64,000 bases of DNA from Phymatolithon calcareum (taxonomy: Eukaryota > Rhodophyta > Florideophyceae > Hapalidiales), in the NCBI GenBank assembly GCA_977006965.1, contig OZ345360.1, forward strand, positions 744,001 through 808,000, given 5' to 3'. Below, one piece after another: positions 34,966 to 47,018 of the stretch. Numbering within the stretch: position 1 is the stretch's first letter; each line of letters begins with the position of its first letter. The notes beneath the pieces are model-generated. The model had not been told where the DNA came from. It did no database searches and was given only the letters and a program-made list of their open reading frames with translations. The translations under genes were made by a program, and so were the position numbers.

Positions 34966-35266
34966 AGAAAATTTTGGTTTTGGGTCAAATGCAATATTTC
35001 GAAGTCTTCTGGGAAAGAAATCCAAGAAGGTGGTGCTCTTTGAAACAGTCTTCACTTTGGCGTTAACGAAAAAGCAAATTTTGGAGCGAGAGCTTACAAC
35101 GCCTGGATTTATAATTTAACGTCGCACTCTTGAAACGAAAATCCGTCTCCCCCATGTATCCGAAATTGAAGAAAGTCAATCGCATCGACTCTGCTTGCAT
35201 GCAACGTCACAATCAAGTGAATCTCGGTGAAGGTGCACAACGAAGGTCATCCTCAGACCTTCGGCA
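34966..35266. other. Short intergenic region
   Basis: These 301 bases between two co-oriented genes hold no feature I can name. They should include the 3' end signal of the upstream gene and the promoter of the downstream one. Confidence 0.4.
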
Positions 35267-38200
35267 ATGGTGCCCTCGTTACAAACCTGTGTGGAGGTTA
35301 TTGCCGTAAGTCGACGCGCGCAGTTTCCTTTTGCATCAAGTCATATCATGGAAAGAAACACACGAGTACTGACATGCGATCTGTCCATGATGTTTTTGCA
35401 GGGGAAACGTGATAATTCATGCTCGACGCAAGAATGCATCCGGCTCATTAATGCGACGAGCCTTGTAAGTGCATTCACTTTCATCTGTTTTTTCTGCGTC
35501 TTCAGCATAAATGCGAACCATTCTTGAGTACTCACATTTTCTCTTGCTTTTTGTCGTGTCCTTTTCGACTAGGTTGTGCTGGAGAACAATGAGACGATTG
35601 CCGATTCCATTCTCAAGTGTCTAATAGAAGGAGCCATTGCATTGTCCAAGAAGGGTGATGCTGCGGATATGCTCAACTTGTTCAAGTTCTTCAGGAAGGC
35701 AAATAAGAATGACAAGTGGCTCTTGGCAGGATGTTCTCAAGTTTTACCGTTTCTACATCGGTTCGTTTTTGCATTGCTATCCGACTTTGGGAACCTGAAG
35801 ACCAATAGGTCTGGAAGCGAAGATGCTACCTTACGCATACATTTCACGGCGAAGGAGCGTATTGAACTCGGTGCTCAGTTATTTGAAATCTCAGTGGATT
35901 ATTGCGACGTTTTGTCCAAGGATTCCGAAAAGCACTTAGGCCTGTTGGCAAACATGGCCATTGAGTTCATTTTCAAAGAGAGCAACTATCGGCGAACTGA
36001 AGAAGATCGTGATTTTTCATGCGCAGTGGATTCTCTCAAGCGAAGTGCGAGCTTTGCCGTCGCAAACGTTGCCGAAAGTTTTCCGGACACCATCGCTGGC
36101 ATGTACGAAACTGTCAAATCTCGTCGTAAGGAATTGATTCGTTTAATGCTGCAATCATCAGAAGCGAGCATTCAGAGAAGCATCATTCGGATTGTAAGCA
36201 TTCTGCACAAGTTCAAGAAAAATGGCAGATTCAGATTCCCGGAAATTAGGAACAGTGTCTCTGCGTTCTTACGGAAGGGCGGGAAAAAGTCGCGGTCGTC
36301 AGAATCTGTATTGAATACGTTCCAACAAGTTGATGTTACGCTCGACGATTCCTTTTTACAAGTTGAGAAGTTTCGCAGTACCGCCGCCAAGCATATGGAA
36401 TACGATTCATGCCTGATGACTAGCAGTTGCAGCGTTTATGTCATGGATGTGAACAGTGTTTCCGAACACAGTTTCGATGGAGCGTCCACGGATTGGGACG
36501 AAAATTCCTTTTCTGTTCAGCACGAGGCACTTAGTCGTCTGCGAGTCCCTTGGCATCATGTGCATTATGTTGAATGGAATAAGGCCGGGGATGAGGTCAC
36601 GTTTCACGCCTCGCTCGCACGTACGAAGTGGATACGAATCAGATTCTTGTCTAAACGTTTTGAAAACAACTCCGCGGCCCAGCAGGTTTGCTATCGGCTT
36701 CAACAGTATCGATTTCTTACAATTTCGTGTGACATGGAGATTGAAGCAGAGCTCCGGACTGTCCGAAAGATATCAAATTCGCAGACTTTACGAGCGGAAA
36801 GTACTCCGTCTATCACAAGCCCAAGTCCGTACAACCCTGGAAGAGGAAAGTTTGAATCGCCAATTCAAATTAACGACACAATTTTCGCTGGTTTGGTAGG
36901 CGATGGTGTTTTGCTCCCAAGAGAAAATACGAACAGCAGACTGGATTCAAATGGCCATGGGCATGTTGTTACTGATCTCTACGATGCAAAGCAGGCAACA
37001 ACACTAGCGTCCCCTGTAAGAAGAGCACAGATATTGGAAGCCTGTCCGACCAGCTTCAGGGAGCAAAGTGCCAGACCAGATAACATTATTTGGCAAACGG
37101 CGACAAGGACGAAGGTTAAGCACGGCATTTTGCAGCGTGATTCTAACTTGGGTGGGCTTGGTTCGACAAGGAAGAAATCGAAGTTTGACAATGGCCCAAT
37201 AGCGAAGCACCGCTTGCGACAGGATGAATTATTGAAGACCAGTGATGTCAGAAACCGGAAGAAAGCTCTTAGTGCATCGTTGCAGAATCCTGGGGTCTCT
37301 CGAAAGGGGATGTACGACAGTCAGGATGTTTCGGACGACGCTGGTCTAGCGAATCCGCTTCCGGGGAGGGATGATGACAAAAGGGAGAATAATTGTTCTG
37401 CACCAACTTCTCCGCGGGAATGCGTATCAGCTGGAATCTCAGATTCTGGAGAAGGCGAGGAATTTACTCATGGAGAAGACATTGGCGCAGTAGTTGGCCA
37501 AGAGCCGAGCCGCGTGACGCATGATTTGACGAAAAAAGCAGATGATGCTTCTTTTACTTCATCGTCACAGTCCTCCGATGTGGCCTTTGCTCAGGAAGAG
37601 GTACTAAACGAGGCAGAAAGTTCTCTTGAAGAGGACGCTCCCTCCGTTTCTCAGAGATGCCCACTCAATAAGAGGAACAGTACCGTTGCAAGAATGGCAT
37701 TAAATCCAGCTTCAAATATGCAGCGTGAATCTGGTAATGGTGTTGACAGCGGATGTGATGATGATGTTGGAAGCGAGTTCGTTTCGAAGTTGCTGCAAGT
37801 GATTGAATCCACGCTCAAGGTACGTCTGGATGTGCCACAGTGGAACTGGACGCGCAGAAGGTGTGCTAGCGTTGTGAGTCGTCTTGAAACTCCTCTTCTA
37901 CAGAGGATATCATGCACTGTGTTATAGACTAACAAACCTAGTCGTTTCTTGAATGGTATACCACTGACTCTGTATTCCCTTCCGCGCAGTTTCGAAAGCA
38001 GAGAACTAGGGCCCTGATCGAAAAAGCAAGGCAGAGAGCAGCACGCATGCGGCAACAGGGAGCTGAGGCGAGGAGAGAGGCAAGTGCAGCTTTTGCGAAT
38101 TCGATGAAGGAAGAAATAGACCGGGAGCGCGTAAGGGTTGCTGATCGTGGACGAGAGTTGACGCAAGGACTGCAGATTCAATTGCGCAACCTGGGGGAAA

Positions 38201-38427
38201 TTGAAAAGAAGAAGGTGGCTTTGGAAAAGGATAAGGCTAAAATGCAAAAGACGGCCATGCAGCAAATTGGGGAAAGCAAAAAGGAGCTGACAGTGACCCA
38301 AAAACGGATGGCAGAAAGCTTACGATCGGCGTATGAATCTAACAAGCACCGTCGGCAATCTCTTCAACAATCCGATAACCTGCTTCGCGGAATATCTGAT
38401 CTACTCAAGACGAATGATGTTCAGTGA
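35267..38427 (+). CDS. Candidate meiotic chromosome-axis protein (SYCP2-like), four exons
   Basis: Spliced by hand: exons 35267-35305, 35402-35464, 35573-37819 and 37990-38427, all phase 0, with GTAAGT, GTAAGT and GTACGT donors and AG acceptors. The product is 928 residues. Residues 1-270 are alpha-helical and armadillo-like (MVPSLQTCVEVIA, then LIEGAIALSKKGDAADMLNL). Residues about 320-430 form a beta-rich PH/Spt16M-like segment (STDWDENSFSV, RVPWHHVHYVEWN, ARTKWIRIRFLS). Residues 450-780 are disordered and acidic. The last 145 residues are one long coiled coil (ARREASAAFANSMKEEIDRE ... KKELTVTQKRMAESL) ending in NDVQ. This order (helical repeat, Spt16M-like, disordered linker, C-terminal coiled coil) is that of animal SYCP2 and its plant/fungal axis counterparts. 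Family assignment is inference from architecture. The gene model is better supported than the name. An extra small exon within the last intron is possible. Confidence 0.65.
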
Positions 38428-39551
38428 GATGCTACAGCTATGTGCGGACACATGGCGTTTCAACCGCAGAGAACTTGAGAAATCTTAGGGAACACCTTGT
38501 TATATGTTCGGTGGTTACCAATGAGGAGAAATTGGATAAAACTAAAGAAGTTCGGCTTACGTTTCTCTTTTTCCTTGTGGAATGTATTGCAATAAATTCG
38601 ATTTCAACGTACTGTTGGGTGACTGCAGAGTCACCTCACAGCATAGCAATCGACGTTGTCTTTTCTGGTCTTGACAAGTATTTCGCTAACGAACGTCGTT
38701 GCTGTTTCAAGGGCGGTAGGGACGACTTCCGCCCTAAAACTCGCCTAATGGCTTGCATTTGATAATCTCGATGTGATGTCAAAGTGTGAAGTTCGCTATA
38801 AAGTCATGGACGCTCATGCTGATCGTGGCCGTACAAATGTACAGTATCACTGCCGAAAGTGCCAGAGATTCCCGAAGGGCTTCCTGCTTCTCCCGACGAT
38901 GTAACAACGAGAAAAGTATGTACTACAGACTTAATATCTTGGACAGAATGGAGCCGGTTCTTGTCATATGCGGAGGACGTGGGAATCCCAGCAGCTCCTT
39001 AAGTCCGCAAGTGCCAGTATTCCCGGTAGCATTAGAGTCACAAGCAGTTAGTTGGCCTTAGAAAAGAGACATCGATGGCCCATACTACCAAAGCTGGCAA
39101 CTTTTTCAGAAAAGCACAGCTCAAAGTGATTTTTTTGCTGTAAATTGACACGGGAAGCGACGCACTGAAAGTCATAGGCAAATTTATTTACGACAAAAGG
39201 TCTCAGAGATTGTCAGATATTATAATGATCGCTCAAACGCAGGGTGTTAAAAGACCATTTTGATGAACTTAGCCGGATACTGGCACCTTGACACAGGGAT
39301 ATCAATGATTGTATCGAAAATGGTATCACTATCAACAATGCCTGATTCAAAGTCAGGTTCATGTTTTTGGGAGAATTTAAGACCCTCCGCCGCGAAGAAG
39401 TAGGCTTTTGGTGGATCCGAAATCAGCGCGTTTTTGCACAATGAAATTCAGGATGAGCTCATTAACCCATTTCACAATGATTGACCCTGAAGTGAAAACA
39501 GACTTTTTTGGTACAAAAGCTCTGATGATTTTTACATTAAAATGCGCTCTG
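38428..39551. other. Intergenic region, nothing recognised
   Basis: Beyond a short hairpin (GGTGACT-GCAG-AGTCACC near 38619-38636) I find no gene or repeat. An open frame at 38786 begins with a signal-peptide-like stretch but has only a GTG start. Confidence 0.4.
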
Positions 39552-39941
39552 TCAGGCTTCCCGATCTTTATCGTCTTCGAAAGATTCCCTTTCGACGTCA
39601 AATAGCAACTGCGCATCTTCTTTGCGCTCCAATTCGATCTCGTCATCTTCAAACCGCCTATATGTCTCCTTGAACTGCTCAATTACCTACTCATTCTGCT
39701 CTGGCGTCGCAGCTTTATCGATCATGCTTATCATTTTTGTGGGTTTCAATGAGAAGAAGGCCTTGGTTCTCGGAACCGTGACATTTAGCTGCTCTAGCCA
39801 CTCAGTCGCAATCAGCTCATCATGAATTATTCGGAATGCTCGATCAGCTGACACTCTCTGTTTATTATCTAATGATCCCAATTCGTCCAACATTTGTTTG
39901 CTCATTGGATAGGAACATTCGCCTTCGCACATGTTGTGCAT
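39552..39941 (-). pseudogene. Short broken open frame with acidic helical C-terminus
   Basis: From ATG 39939-39941 the frame reads 84 codons to a TAG at 39687-39689. It then continues in the same frame with strongly biased, protein-like sequence (VIEQFKETYRRFEDDEIELE) to a TGA at 39552-39554. The predicted helix is rich in Glu, Asp and Lys. I recognise no family. The single in-frame stop in otherwise coherent sequence suggests a dead gene, perhaps part of a mobile element, since related retroelement debris begins a few hundred bases to the right. Confidence 0.4.
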
Positions 39942-40029
39942 CAGGAGGTGATGTAATCGAAGGACGTCGACCCGTTTTCGACCGAATGTTGTACACGAAG
40001 GATGCGGTATTTGATGATATTGTTTTGAG

Positions 40030-40313
40030 AGCTTCCGAAGCTTCGCCTTGGAGTAACGGGGCTGCTCTTGCGATATTCTCTAAGCTAAAGTCCTCTGGTT
40101 ACTCAACACGTTCTTGATTCGTAATTCTCTCCCAACAAGAGCTCCTGTGAGCCTCTTGCACTCAAACTCAATTTCTGTACTCATCGTCGACGACGCTAGA
40201 GTACGATGTAAGGCGACTAGTTCGATCACCGCACACGAAGGATGTGACTGGCATTTACGGCAGGTAGAACACACGCCATGCTTCTGATTCTTGTGTCTGT
40301 CGCATACACCCAT
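40030..40313 (-). mobile_element. Retroelement fragment (ELVALHR module)
   Basis: The minus strand encodes IELVALHRTLASSTMSTEIE then FECKRLTGALVGRELRIKNV. A near copy lies at 45375-45600 on the same strand, close to 90 per cent at the DNA level over about 210 bases by eye. A more distant plus-strand copy lies within the retrotransposon remnant at about 41690-41826. The shared module therefore belongs to a repeated element. Confidence 0.7.
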
Positions 40314-40699
40314 AACTTGTACTATTAGGTTTTGTTCCTAGTGTTTTGCGGATGCCTGCTCCTTCGACAGCAAGGTGTTTCTATGCCGCCGAGTATTTTC
40401 CCTGCAGAATGCACTGAGAGAGCAGTAAGGAGAGCTTTTTGTATTGGTCATTGAGGGTCTGGAAGAATCTTAAATCTGCTTTCCCAACGGAGAGATATCA
40501 ATCACTGTTCAGGACCACTCACTGTAGGTCTACTCATCCTAACGGATAGATTAGTGGAAGAGGAACGTTCTGAAGGGAAGTCAAAAAAGACTGACAGTAT
40601 CTGCTTCAACAGTTACTTTTGAACGGGACCTCCCCTGCACATTTCCCAACTGGATCTAAACAGCGTGCCTCGATTTATCTACTGCTTCTATACGATTCA

Positions 40700-42260
40700 A
40701 CGATTCGAGTTCTTGGGATGATTAGTTTTTTTCAACTAGGTGCCGTTTTTGTCAACTTATAGCCCACTTTTGCACGGCGGAGAGTCTTAAAATACGACCG
40801 TGTCGCAGCAGCCAGCACAGTTATTTGCGGATGACGTTCTCCTTCAACCCAAGACCGCCAAAGGGATGCAAAACTATTGAACACATCCTCAAAGTGGGCA
40901 GACGAGAACTGCATGAGATGGAACAAAAAACCAGGAAAGAGTGAGGTTCTCAACTACAAGGGGCTTCCAAAGCACAAGTTCTTGTTTGCTGGAAAGGATC
41001 TGCACCAAGCCTGGAGACTTTCCTATCTCAGAGTGAGTATGAACAACAAGGGAGTCACCGACGACGCGGCAATCTCAAGAGCTTAGAGTGCGGTTAGATG
41101 CATCCACAAAGTACGCCAAATCGTGGCAAATGTTAACGGATTCCAGCCAGCCGCGAGCATCAGGATTTTCAAGTTGTTGATTCTCTCCACGTGGGAGTAT
41201 GCAATCCATTTGACATCACCAAGCGATTACAAGCTGCGATCGAAGCAGCAGAGGGTCTTTTCTCCAAGTACGTATTTGGAAAACATGTCGAACATGGAAG
41301 AGAGCGGATGCGCGTGTTGTGCTGACTCACCAGCCCGGGAGCGCACCAGGCTGAAAGGTTCTCTTTGAGCCTAGTTAGACTGAAGAAGAATATGGAGAAA
41401 GAGAAGAGGATTTGGCAGACGTATCAAAGGATATTGTGTATCTCAGAGAAGAGGAGGACCTTAAAGGAACGTTAAAATCAGCGAAAGAGGCATGGTATCG
41501 AAAAAGCGCCGACTATGGGACATATTTAAATGCTAGACGGAGGAAGAAGGGCGGATAATAATAATCCCCATTGACAAGCTGCACAAGCTACCAGGAGTGC
41601 TACATATAAGAGACAGAAACAGGCGTCTGAGGTGCTGAGAGTGATTTTCAACAGACCTCCGCTGTACAGAAAATCAACCTTGGCGACATACTTTGGAAGC
41701 AGTTCTTTGCTTGAGCTCGTAGCGCTCCACCGAGCACTAGGATCCGCGGAAATGGATCAGGAGACTGAATATGAATGCAAAAGACTCACTCGGGCCCTCA
41801 CGCGAAGAGAAGTTCGAATTAAGTAGATCCTAGGAGCGTAGAGTGTGGTCGCCACGGAAGACAGTGAGAAACTGCCCTGTTACTCAAATTGAGGAGTTGG
41901 GAGCTTTACCTCCTATACGGCTGTGAATCATGGAAGCTGACAGAACCAGTGTGGAAGAAACTCAAGTTAGCAGGTGCTAAGATGATATCGAGAACAACGG
42001 AGAGAACAATAGACGACGAAGCCGGGACACCCACCATCGACGTGGTAATGCGGGCCAGAGACCTGCGATAGAACTGGCTTGAACACATTCTTAGAATGGA
42101 CGAGCGGCGCCTGGTCCGCCAGGTGTTGCTACAGTGTGTCAGACCAACGCCAGAATCTATCTATGGTGACATACCTGGACTAGACGTGAAAGCTGCAGTC
42201 AAACTTGTTAACGATAGGATAGAATGGAAGAAACTTAAGCCGTCGAATCGCTGCTAGTCC
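40700..42260 (+). mobile_element. Degraded non-LTR (LINE-like) retrotransposon, reverse-transcriptase 3' part
   Basis: Plus-strand translation gives pieces of a LINE-type reverse transcriptase in the right order, separated by stops and frameshifts. The catalytic box QLFADDVLL is at 40818-40844. WADENCMRWNKKPGKSEVLN follows in another frame from about 40895. The thumb-region LSYLRVSMNNKGVTDD is near 41020-41070. The C-terminal hallmark LLYGCESWKL is near 41910-41940, and NWLEHILRMDERRLVRQVLL near 42070-42130. FADD is the polymerase metal-binding motif, and YGCESW and HILRM are typical LINE C-terminal signatures. The middle (41380-41830) includes the ELVALHR module also found at 40030-40313 and 45375-45746. 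No intact frame remains, so it is inactive. Confidence 0.82.
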
Positions 42261-45200
42261 CACTAGGGGAAAAGGAAAAATGAATGAATGGGAGCTTTTC
42301 CTCGTCTTAAAATACTGTATGCGATATCTGTTCGCTTGGGCGCTTAGGGTATCATTGCTACCCATGCCCTGGTGCATCACATCAAAAAAGTTAATAGACC
42401 GATCTGATGGACAACTAAATGCACAGCCGTATCCAACGACAATGAAGTCCTTGCAATATGTGATACCTTGTGTCGCCCTGAGATTGCAGATCTACGAGTA
42501 AAACCTGCCATAGGAAGGTGGCTGATGTCAGGCACGAATCAACGCCTAGCTGAGTAGTACCCGAGTTTTGATTATCGGTAATGCACAGAGGAAAGATAAT
42601 AGCAAGTACTATTTTTTATTTCAGAGAGCTCATTAGTCGCCCAGATAAGGCTGCTCCACTAGAAATTGGAATATTGAGGTAGAGAGCTGGAGTTCAAAGA
42701 TTTGAAAAAACTTCTTTCTTGGAGTTTTGGTGGTCACTTCCCCTGCTTAGTGCCATTAAATACATCAGAGCCCGAAATGTAAACCTTGAAGCGGCCCTGG
42801 CCATTCGATGCCCGGCCCATGCCGCGCAATAGCAAACTAAAGTAAAAAGCACCACAAACACCTTCTGTAGATACAAATGGGAAGGGAGGGAGGGAAATTG
42901 AAGCAAAAAGGTAGAGGCAGCTCAAGAAGTTCGAACGCGCTAAGAGCATGCGTAATGGCTTGGCTGTACTTCTTCGTCTTTGTCTGCTGCTCTCAGTCTT
43001 AACTGGTGTCGTTACGTTTTTCGGCAGCAATATGCTACCTCAGTGAGAAGGCGTCCAAATGACCTCCCAAACACGAATTAGAGCCACCATACTTGATGCA
43101 CTCCCGTTGAACCATACTTAGATCCCGATTGTTCGAGGATAGACCATTCCGTGCCAAAAGTATTGCATTTCCGGGAAGGTGCACCAAATGTCATCAGCAT
43201 GGGAAACGATATGACATTGAGAATCGCATCATGCGCAGCCATGATGGCTGCATTTGCCATTCGCCAGAGAATTATTCTCTGGAGAATGAAAAATGCAGCA
43301 CAAGTTGTACACGGCAAAGTGACTCTAGTCCCGGTGCATTACATGCAACAAGTATTTTTCCTTGGCGCTGCTCAGAGAAGGAAGTGGTCTGTGTTTCTCA
43401 CTGGCATGCACTTACACTCGGGCCATAATCTGAAATGTGCATGATAATGCCGTGGTCTAGGGTTACGGGCGGGCCTTTCGATGTTAGCACTGGCTTATTG
43501 AAGCGACACACCCTTGAGCTTCGAATCAAGTCATATTGCAACATTATTATATTTATATGGAACAAGATACTTTGCGGGAAGAGAGCTTTCCGACATGCAT
43601 GCGTTTCATGATTCCTTCTGGATGTATCAGCACGAAGAAGCAACGAACGAGTCTCCAGAAACGAAGCAATGCGGGTCGCCACGTTTGTGAGAATTGGTGG
43701 GATCAGCGATCGGAGCGACGGATCGTGACATCTGCGGCACATGGATTTTCATGGTCTGCTGTGTGCCTTGCGAGCGGAGTGGCTCTCCCGCGTTTTGAAT
43801 GTGGGCGAACGTGTTCCATGTCATTCAGACCACGGGTATACACACACAGTCTTTGCTTCGCAGGTTCCTTGGTGAGCAGTTCTGGACAGGCTACGTTACA
43901 AGTGGACGGTGTGCATTTAATTTTAGCGTCAGGTCACCTGACTCAGGTGCGTTTTTCACCGATTGTATTGGGGGTGAAGCAGGAATACGGCAGGCCATCC
44001 AATGCTCCCTTTGACAAGAATGATGTCGTATTTGGATTTTTCTGTCGCTCACCCGCCACAAGTTTTAAGAACGGTCCTTCACAATTTGTAGCTCAACAGA
44101 GTAATGGTTGTTATAGTTCTCAAACGTCGTTATAACCAACGATGTGACCCCTGGAGCAAGAATTCATGCTGCACGATACTAGAGCATAAGTGGGCACACA
44201 TTGAGCAAACTTGGATAGACGCCAAATTGGCCACCTTCCATGGCCGCGCAAGCTCTCTCTGCCTTCTCAAAGAGGAGGAAACAAAGAACGAACTGGAAGG
44301 GTTAAATATTTTAATTGTCACATAGTCTTCAAAATCGCCACTAAGAAGATCGGAAAGTGATTCCGATAAGCTGTCGATGTGCAATGCGAAATTTTGAATA
44401 AGGGAGAACTGGATTAAGAAGACAGGTAAAGTCGCCGTGACGAAGTTGCGAACCGGCTCTATTCGCCCCACGCTGTTGGACCGCGGCGCTTACCACGTCC
44501 GAACGGACCATGTGTTCGAGGACCGATCTTTCGACGGAATTGCAATCATTGCATTGACGACGTAAGTGCAAGGACAGTTTCTTCTCCTATGGTTGTATTA
44601 CATGACGCCGATAGGTCGGCCATCAACCTTTGATAGGATGACATATTCATCGCAATAAGTCCCGTTTCGTCCGCGAAGTTCAGTACCTGCCTCCATGGGC
44701 TTGTTCTGCAGAGAAACATCTTGTGGCCCCATCTCTGTCATTTCAATCCTGTGCATCTTTTGGGAGTTAAATGTGACGCGTCGCGCAATTCCAGGACAAT
44801 TAAACAACAATTCTTTTCTAAGTTGAAAATTATTTGTCTAAACGACTACTAAAACTTGAATTATCAAACTTATAAGTATGGAGCTCTGATTGTCTGGTCA
44901 AAAAGTATAAATATATTGGAAAGCATACGAATTTCTATCTGCATGTCCAGTATTCGCGTCTCATTCGACCAGTGAATTGCTGACTGCGTGCGCGGCACTA
45001 CTCATTTAAAACTCAGCACTGCGATGACAACGCTGCGAAAGGAGGTGCAGCCATGCTGTATGAAATGGCATGGACGGATGGATGCAGTGCACGCGGCGAT
45101 GAGTCAGGGAATTCGCTGATGTCTAAGCATCTATCATACCATTGGCCAATTCCATAACTAAAATTCTCCGTGAGCGGGCGCTCTTCCGACTTTGTCAGTC

Positions 45201-45374
45201 CAACTATTCATTCGAACGTACTTTTTCGTCGTGGCGTCACGCCAGTCACCATCGTCAAGGTGACTTCAAGCGGACTCATTTTGAGTTCTCTTGACCATCT
45301 GCTTCACTCGCCGCGCAGCATCTGTTTGTCTTGGTTTCAACTCTGTGCCGAGTGCATGGGGATATTTGATGATT
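42261..45374. other. Gene-poor stretch
   Basis: No gene is supported. A 199-codon frame (43536-44135) has no start context or family motif that I recognise. The near-perfect hairpin at 43248-43298 is listed separately. A first copy of the CAAGCGGACTCA word is at 45267-45278. Confidence 0.4.
43248..43298. repeat. Inverted repeat, 25-bp arms, 1-base centre
   Basis: Arms 43248-43272 and 43274-43298 match at 22 of 25 positions when one is reverse-complemented, around a single T. As a result, both strands encode QRIILWRM here. A smaller palindrome, GCAGCCATGATGGCTGC (8-bp arms), lies just left at 43235-43251. Confidence 0.85.
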
Positions 45375-45746
45375 TTATTTTTGAGAGCTCCCAAAGCCTC
45401 ACCTTGGAGTAACGGGGCAGCTCTTGCATAATCTCTACGCTATAGTCATCTGGCTGCTCAAAACGTTCTTGATTCGTAATTCTCTCCCAACAAGAGCTCC
45501 TGTAAGTCTCTTGCACTCAAACTCAATTTCTGTACTCATCTTCGATGACGCTAGAGTACGTTGTAAGGCGACTAGTTCGACCACCGCGGTAATCCCACAG
45601 TACGCACCCAACACTGATTTCCTCCAAAGGGGTGCTCGGTTGAATGTCAACCTTAGGCACCTTAAACGTGTTGTTCTTTCTCCTATGTAAAGGATCCCTG
45701 GCCGAGTGCATGGGCTGTCTGAGTCCACCTGGTGCAATGATTGCAT
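45375..45746 (-). mobile_element. Retroelement fragment (second ELVALHR copy)
   Basis: The minus strand encodes LTFNRAPLWRKSVLGAY, VELVALQRTLASSKMSTEIE and FECKRLTGALVGRELRIKNV. The first part aligns with VIFNRPPLYRKSTLATYFGS in the retrotransposon remnant at 41640-41700, and the second part with the copy at 40030-40313. The copy is therefore longer than the 40-kb fragment, and its upstream part is preserved in frame. No intact element surrounds it. Confidence 0.7.
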
Positions 45747-46310
45747 TGCACTGCAATCGAGTATACGTGTGGTAAAAGGTGGCTAGTATATTGCTGCAGG
45801 GAGAGGTCAACGTGACAGCCATGCAGCGCTCGCTGAGCACGTTCCGACTACTAGTTCGCACAAACGATGCGGCTTATCTGTGTTCGTCGTCCTCTCTCTG
45901 CCGGCAGCCAGATGAAGCAACGTAGATTGGAGCCTCAGAAACGGCACTTGAAACTAAAGGTCAACTTCTGGCATCACTGAAGACACTGTCGCAACCAGCC
46001 CAGTACAATATACATACCGTGAGGTTGCTTTAAGTCAGAGCGACAGCAATGTCGACAATTCTAAGATCTCAATTCATCAGCGGGAGCAACAGAAACACGC
46101 TGTTGTTTCCGCTGCACGACGCAGGCTCAGTCTATCGCTTTGTGTTCTGATTTGACACATGCTTGGCCGACGGCGCGAACGATTACAGTACGAACAGGTG
46201 TTCGCACGTGGTCACTATGCAGCCGGTGCCCATTTCGGTGTGCACGGCGCGTACAATTGTACGCGATTAACTTTGACGTAAATATAGCTGTGTGGCCAGT
46301 TGCTTCGGAC

Positions 46311-46335
46311 CAGGGGATAGTAATACTATCCCCTG
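46311..46335. repeat. Perfect inverted repeat, 12-bp arms
   Basis: CAGGGGATAGTA, one A, then the exact reverse complement. It is flanked on both sides by TTCGGAC(C) in direct orientation. Confidence 0.9.
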
Positions 46336-46946
46336 TTCGGACCTACTTGTAGCTCTCCAGAGCGGCCGTTGAGAGAAACAATACCTGAGAAGTACAGTTT
46401 AATCCAGTAATGTGGAGGCAATTGACAGAAAGATCCGCGTCTCTCGTCACGACTGCTGCACTCGAGGCGCGGGAATGAACTTTGTTTTCAAAAATAAACT
46501 TACGACAAAAACATATGCACGAGGGCTGTTATGATCCTGTTGGCGCTGGTCGTCAGGCGGCAGTGGGGCTGATCTGGCGAAACGAGACACACGAGAATTG
46601 TACAGCCCATACCCTTCGGTAGTGGACGCCAAGATTGCGAAAGGGGAGGGCGACAACCAGGAAGTAAATCAGCTGTACAGTACACCATCAGGAAGGGGTT
46701 TCGCTCCTAACATTGCGTCATGTTCTTACCAGGCGTTCTTTGTTGGTGGTCGAAATCTGCATTGAAGTTTCACATATACGTACAGTACGTTAATGCGCGG
46801 GCCCATTTTCGAAATTACGCCTCAGTCAATTTCTTGTTTCAAAGCTGACTCATGAGTCCAGGCTCGCCTTGATCGCTAAAAAAGAGAACCTATCCTGCAG
46901 TATGATATTGAACAGAACCTATATCATAATTTGATTTATGCTGTAT

Positions 46947-46982
46947 CCGATACTGAACTGTATATATGCAGTACAGTATCGG
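46947..46982. repeat. Inverted repeat, 14-bp arms, 8-base loop
   Basis: CCGATACTGAACTG pairs with CAGTACAGTATCGG with one mismatch around TATATATG. It lies only 11 bases before the next hairpin at 46994-47018. Confidence 0.85.
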
Positions 46983-46993
46983 GAACACGCGTT

Positions 46994-47018
46994 TCAGCCC
47001 AAGATCATCTTGGGCTGA
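46994..47018. repeat. Perfect inverted repeat, 12-bp arms, 1-base centre
   Basis: TCAGCCCAAGAT, one C, then its exact reverse complement. It is the second of three hairpins within 500 bases. Confidence 0.92.

Noticed and set aside
37820-37989. An additional small exon in the last intron of the SYCP2-like gene
   Set aside because: AG/GT pairs exist (for example near 37837 and 37873), but the direct phase-0 join of 37819 to 37990 gives a continuous product, so the simpler model was kept.
38786-39061. Small secreted protein with a signal-peptide-like start
   Set aside because: The frame has no ATG at its beginning and no downstream domain. A hydrophobic stretch alone is weak evidence.
43536-44135. 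199-codon plus-strand frame as a gene
   Set aside because: Composition and order look random, there is no recognised motif, and the region is otherwise repeat debris.
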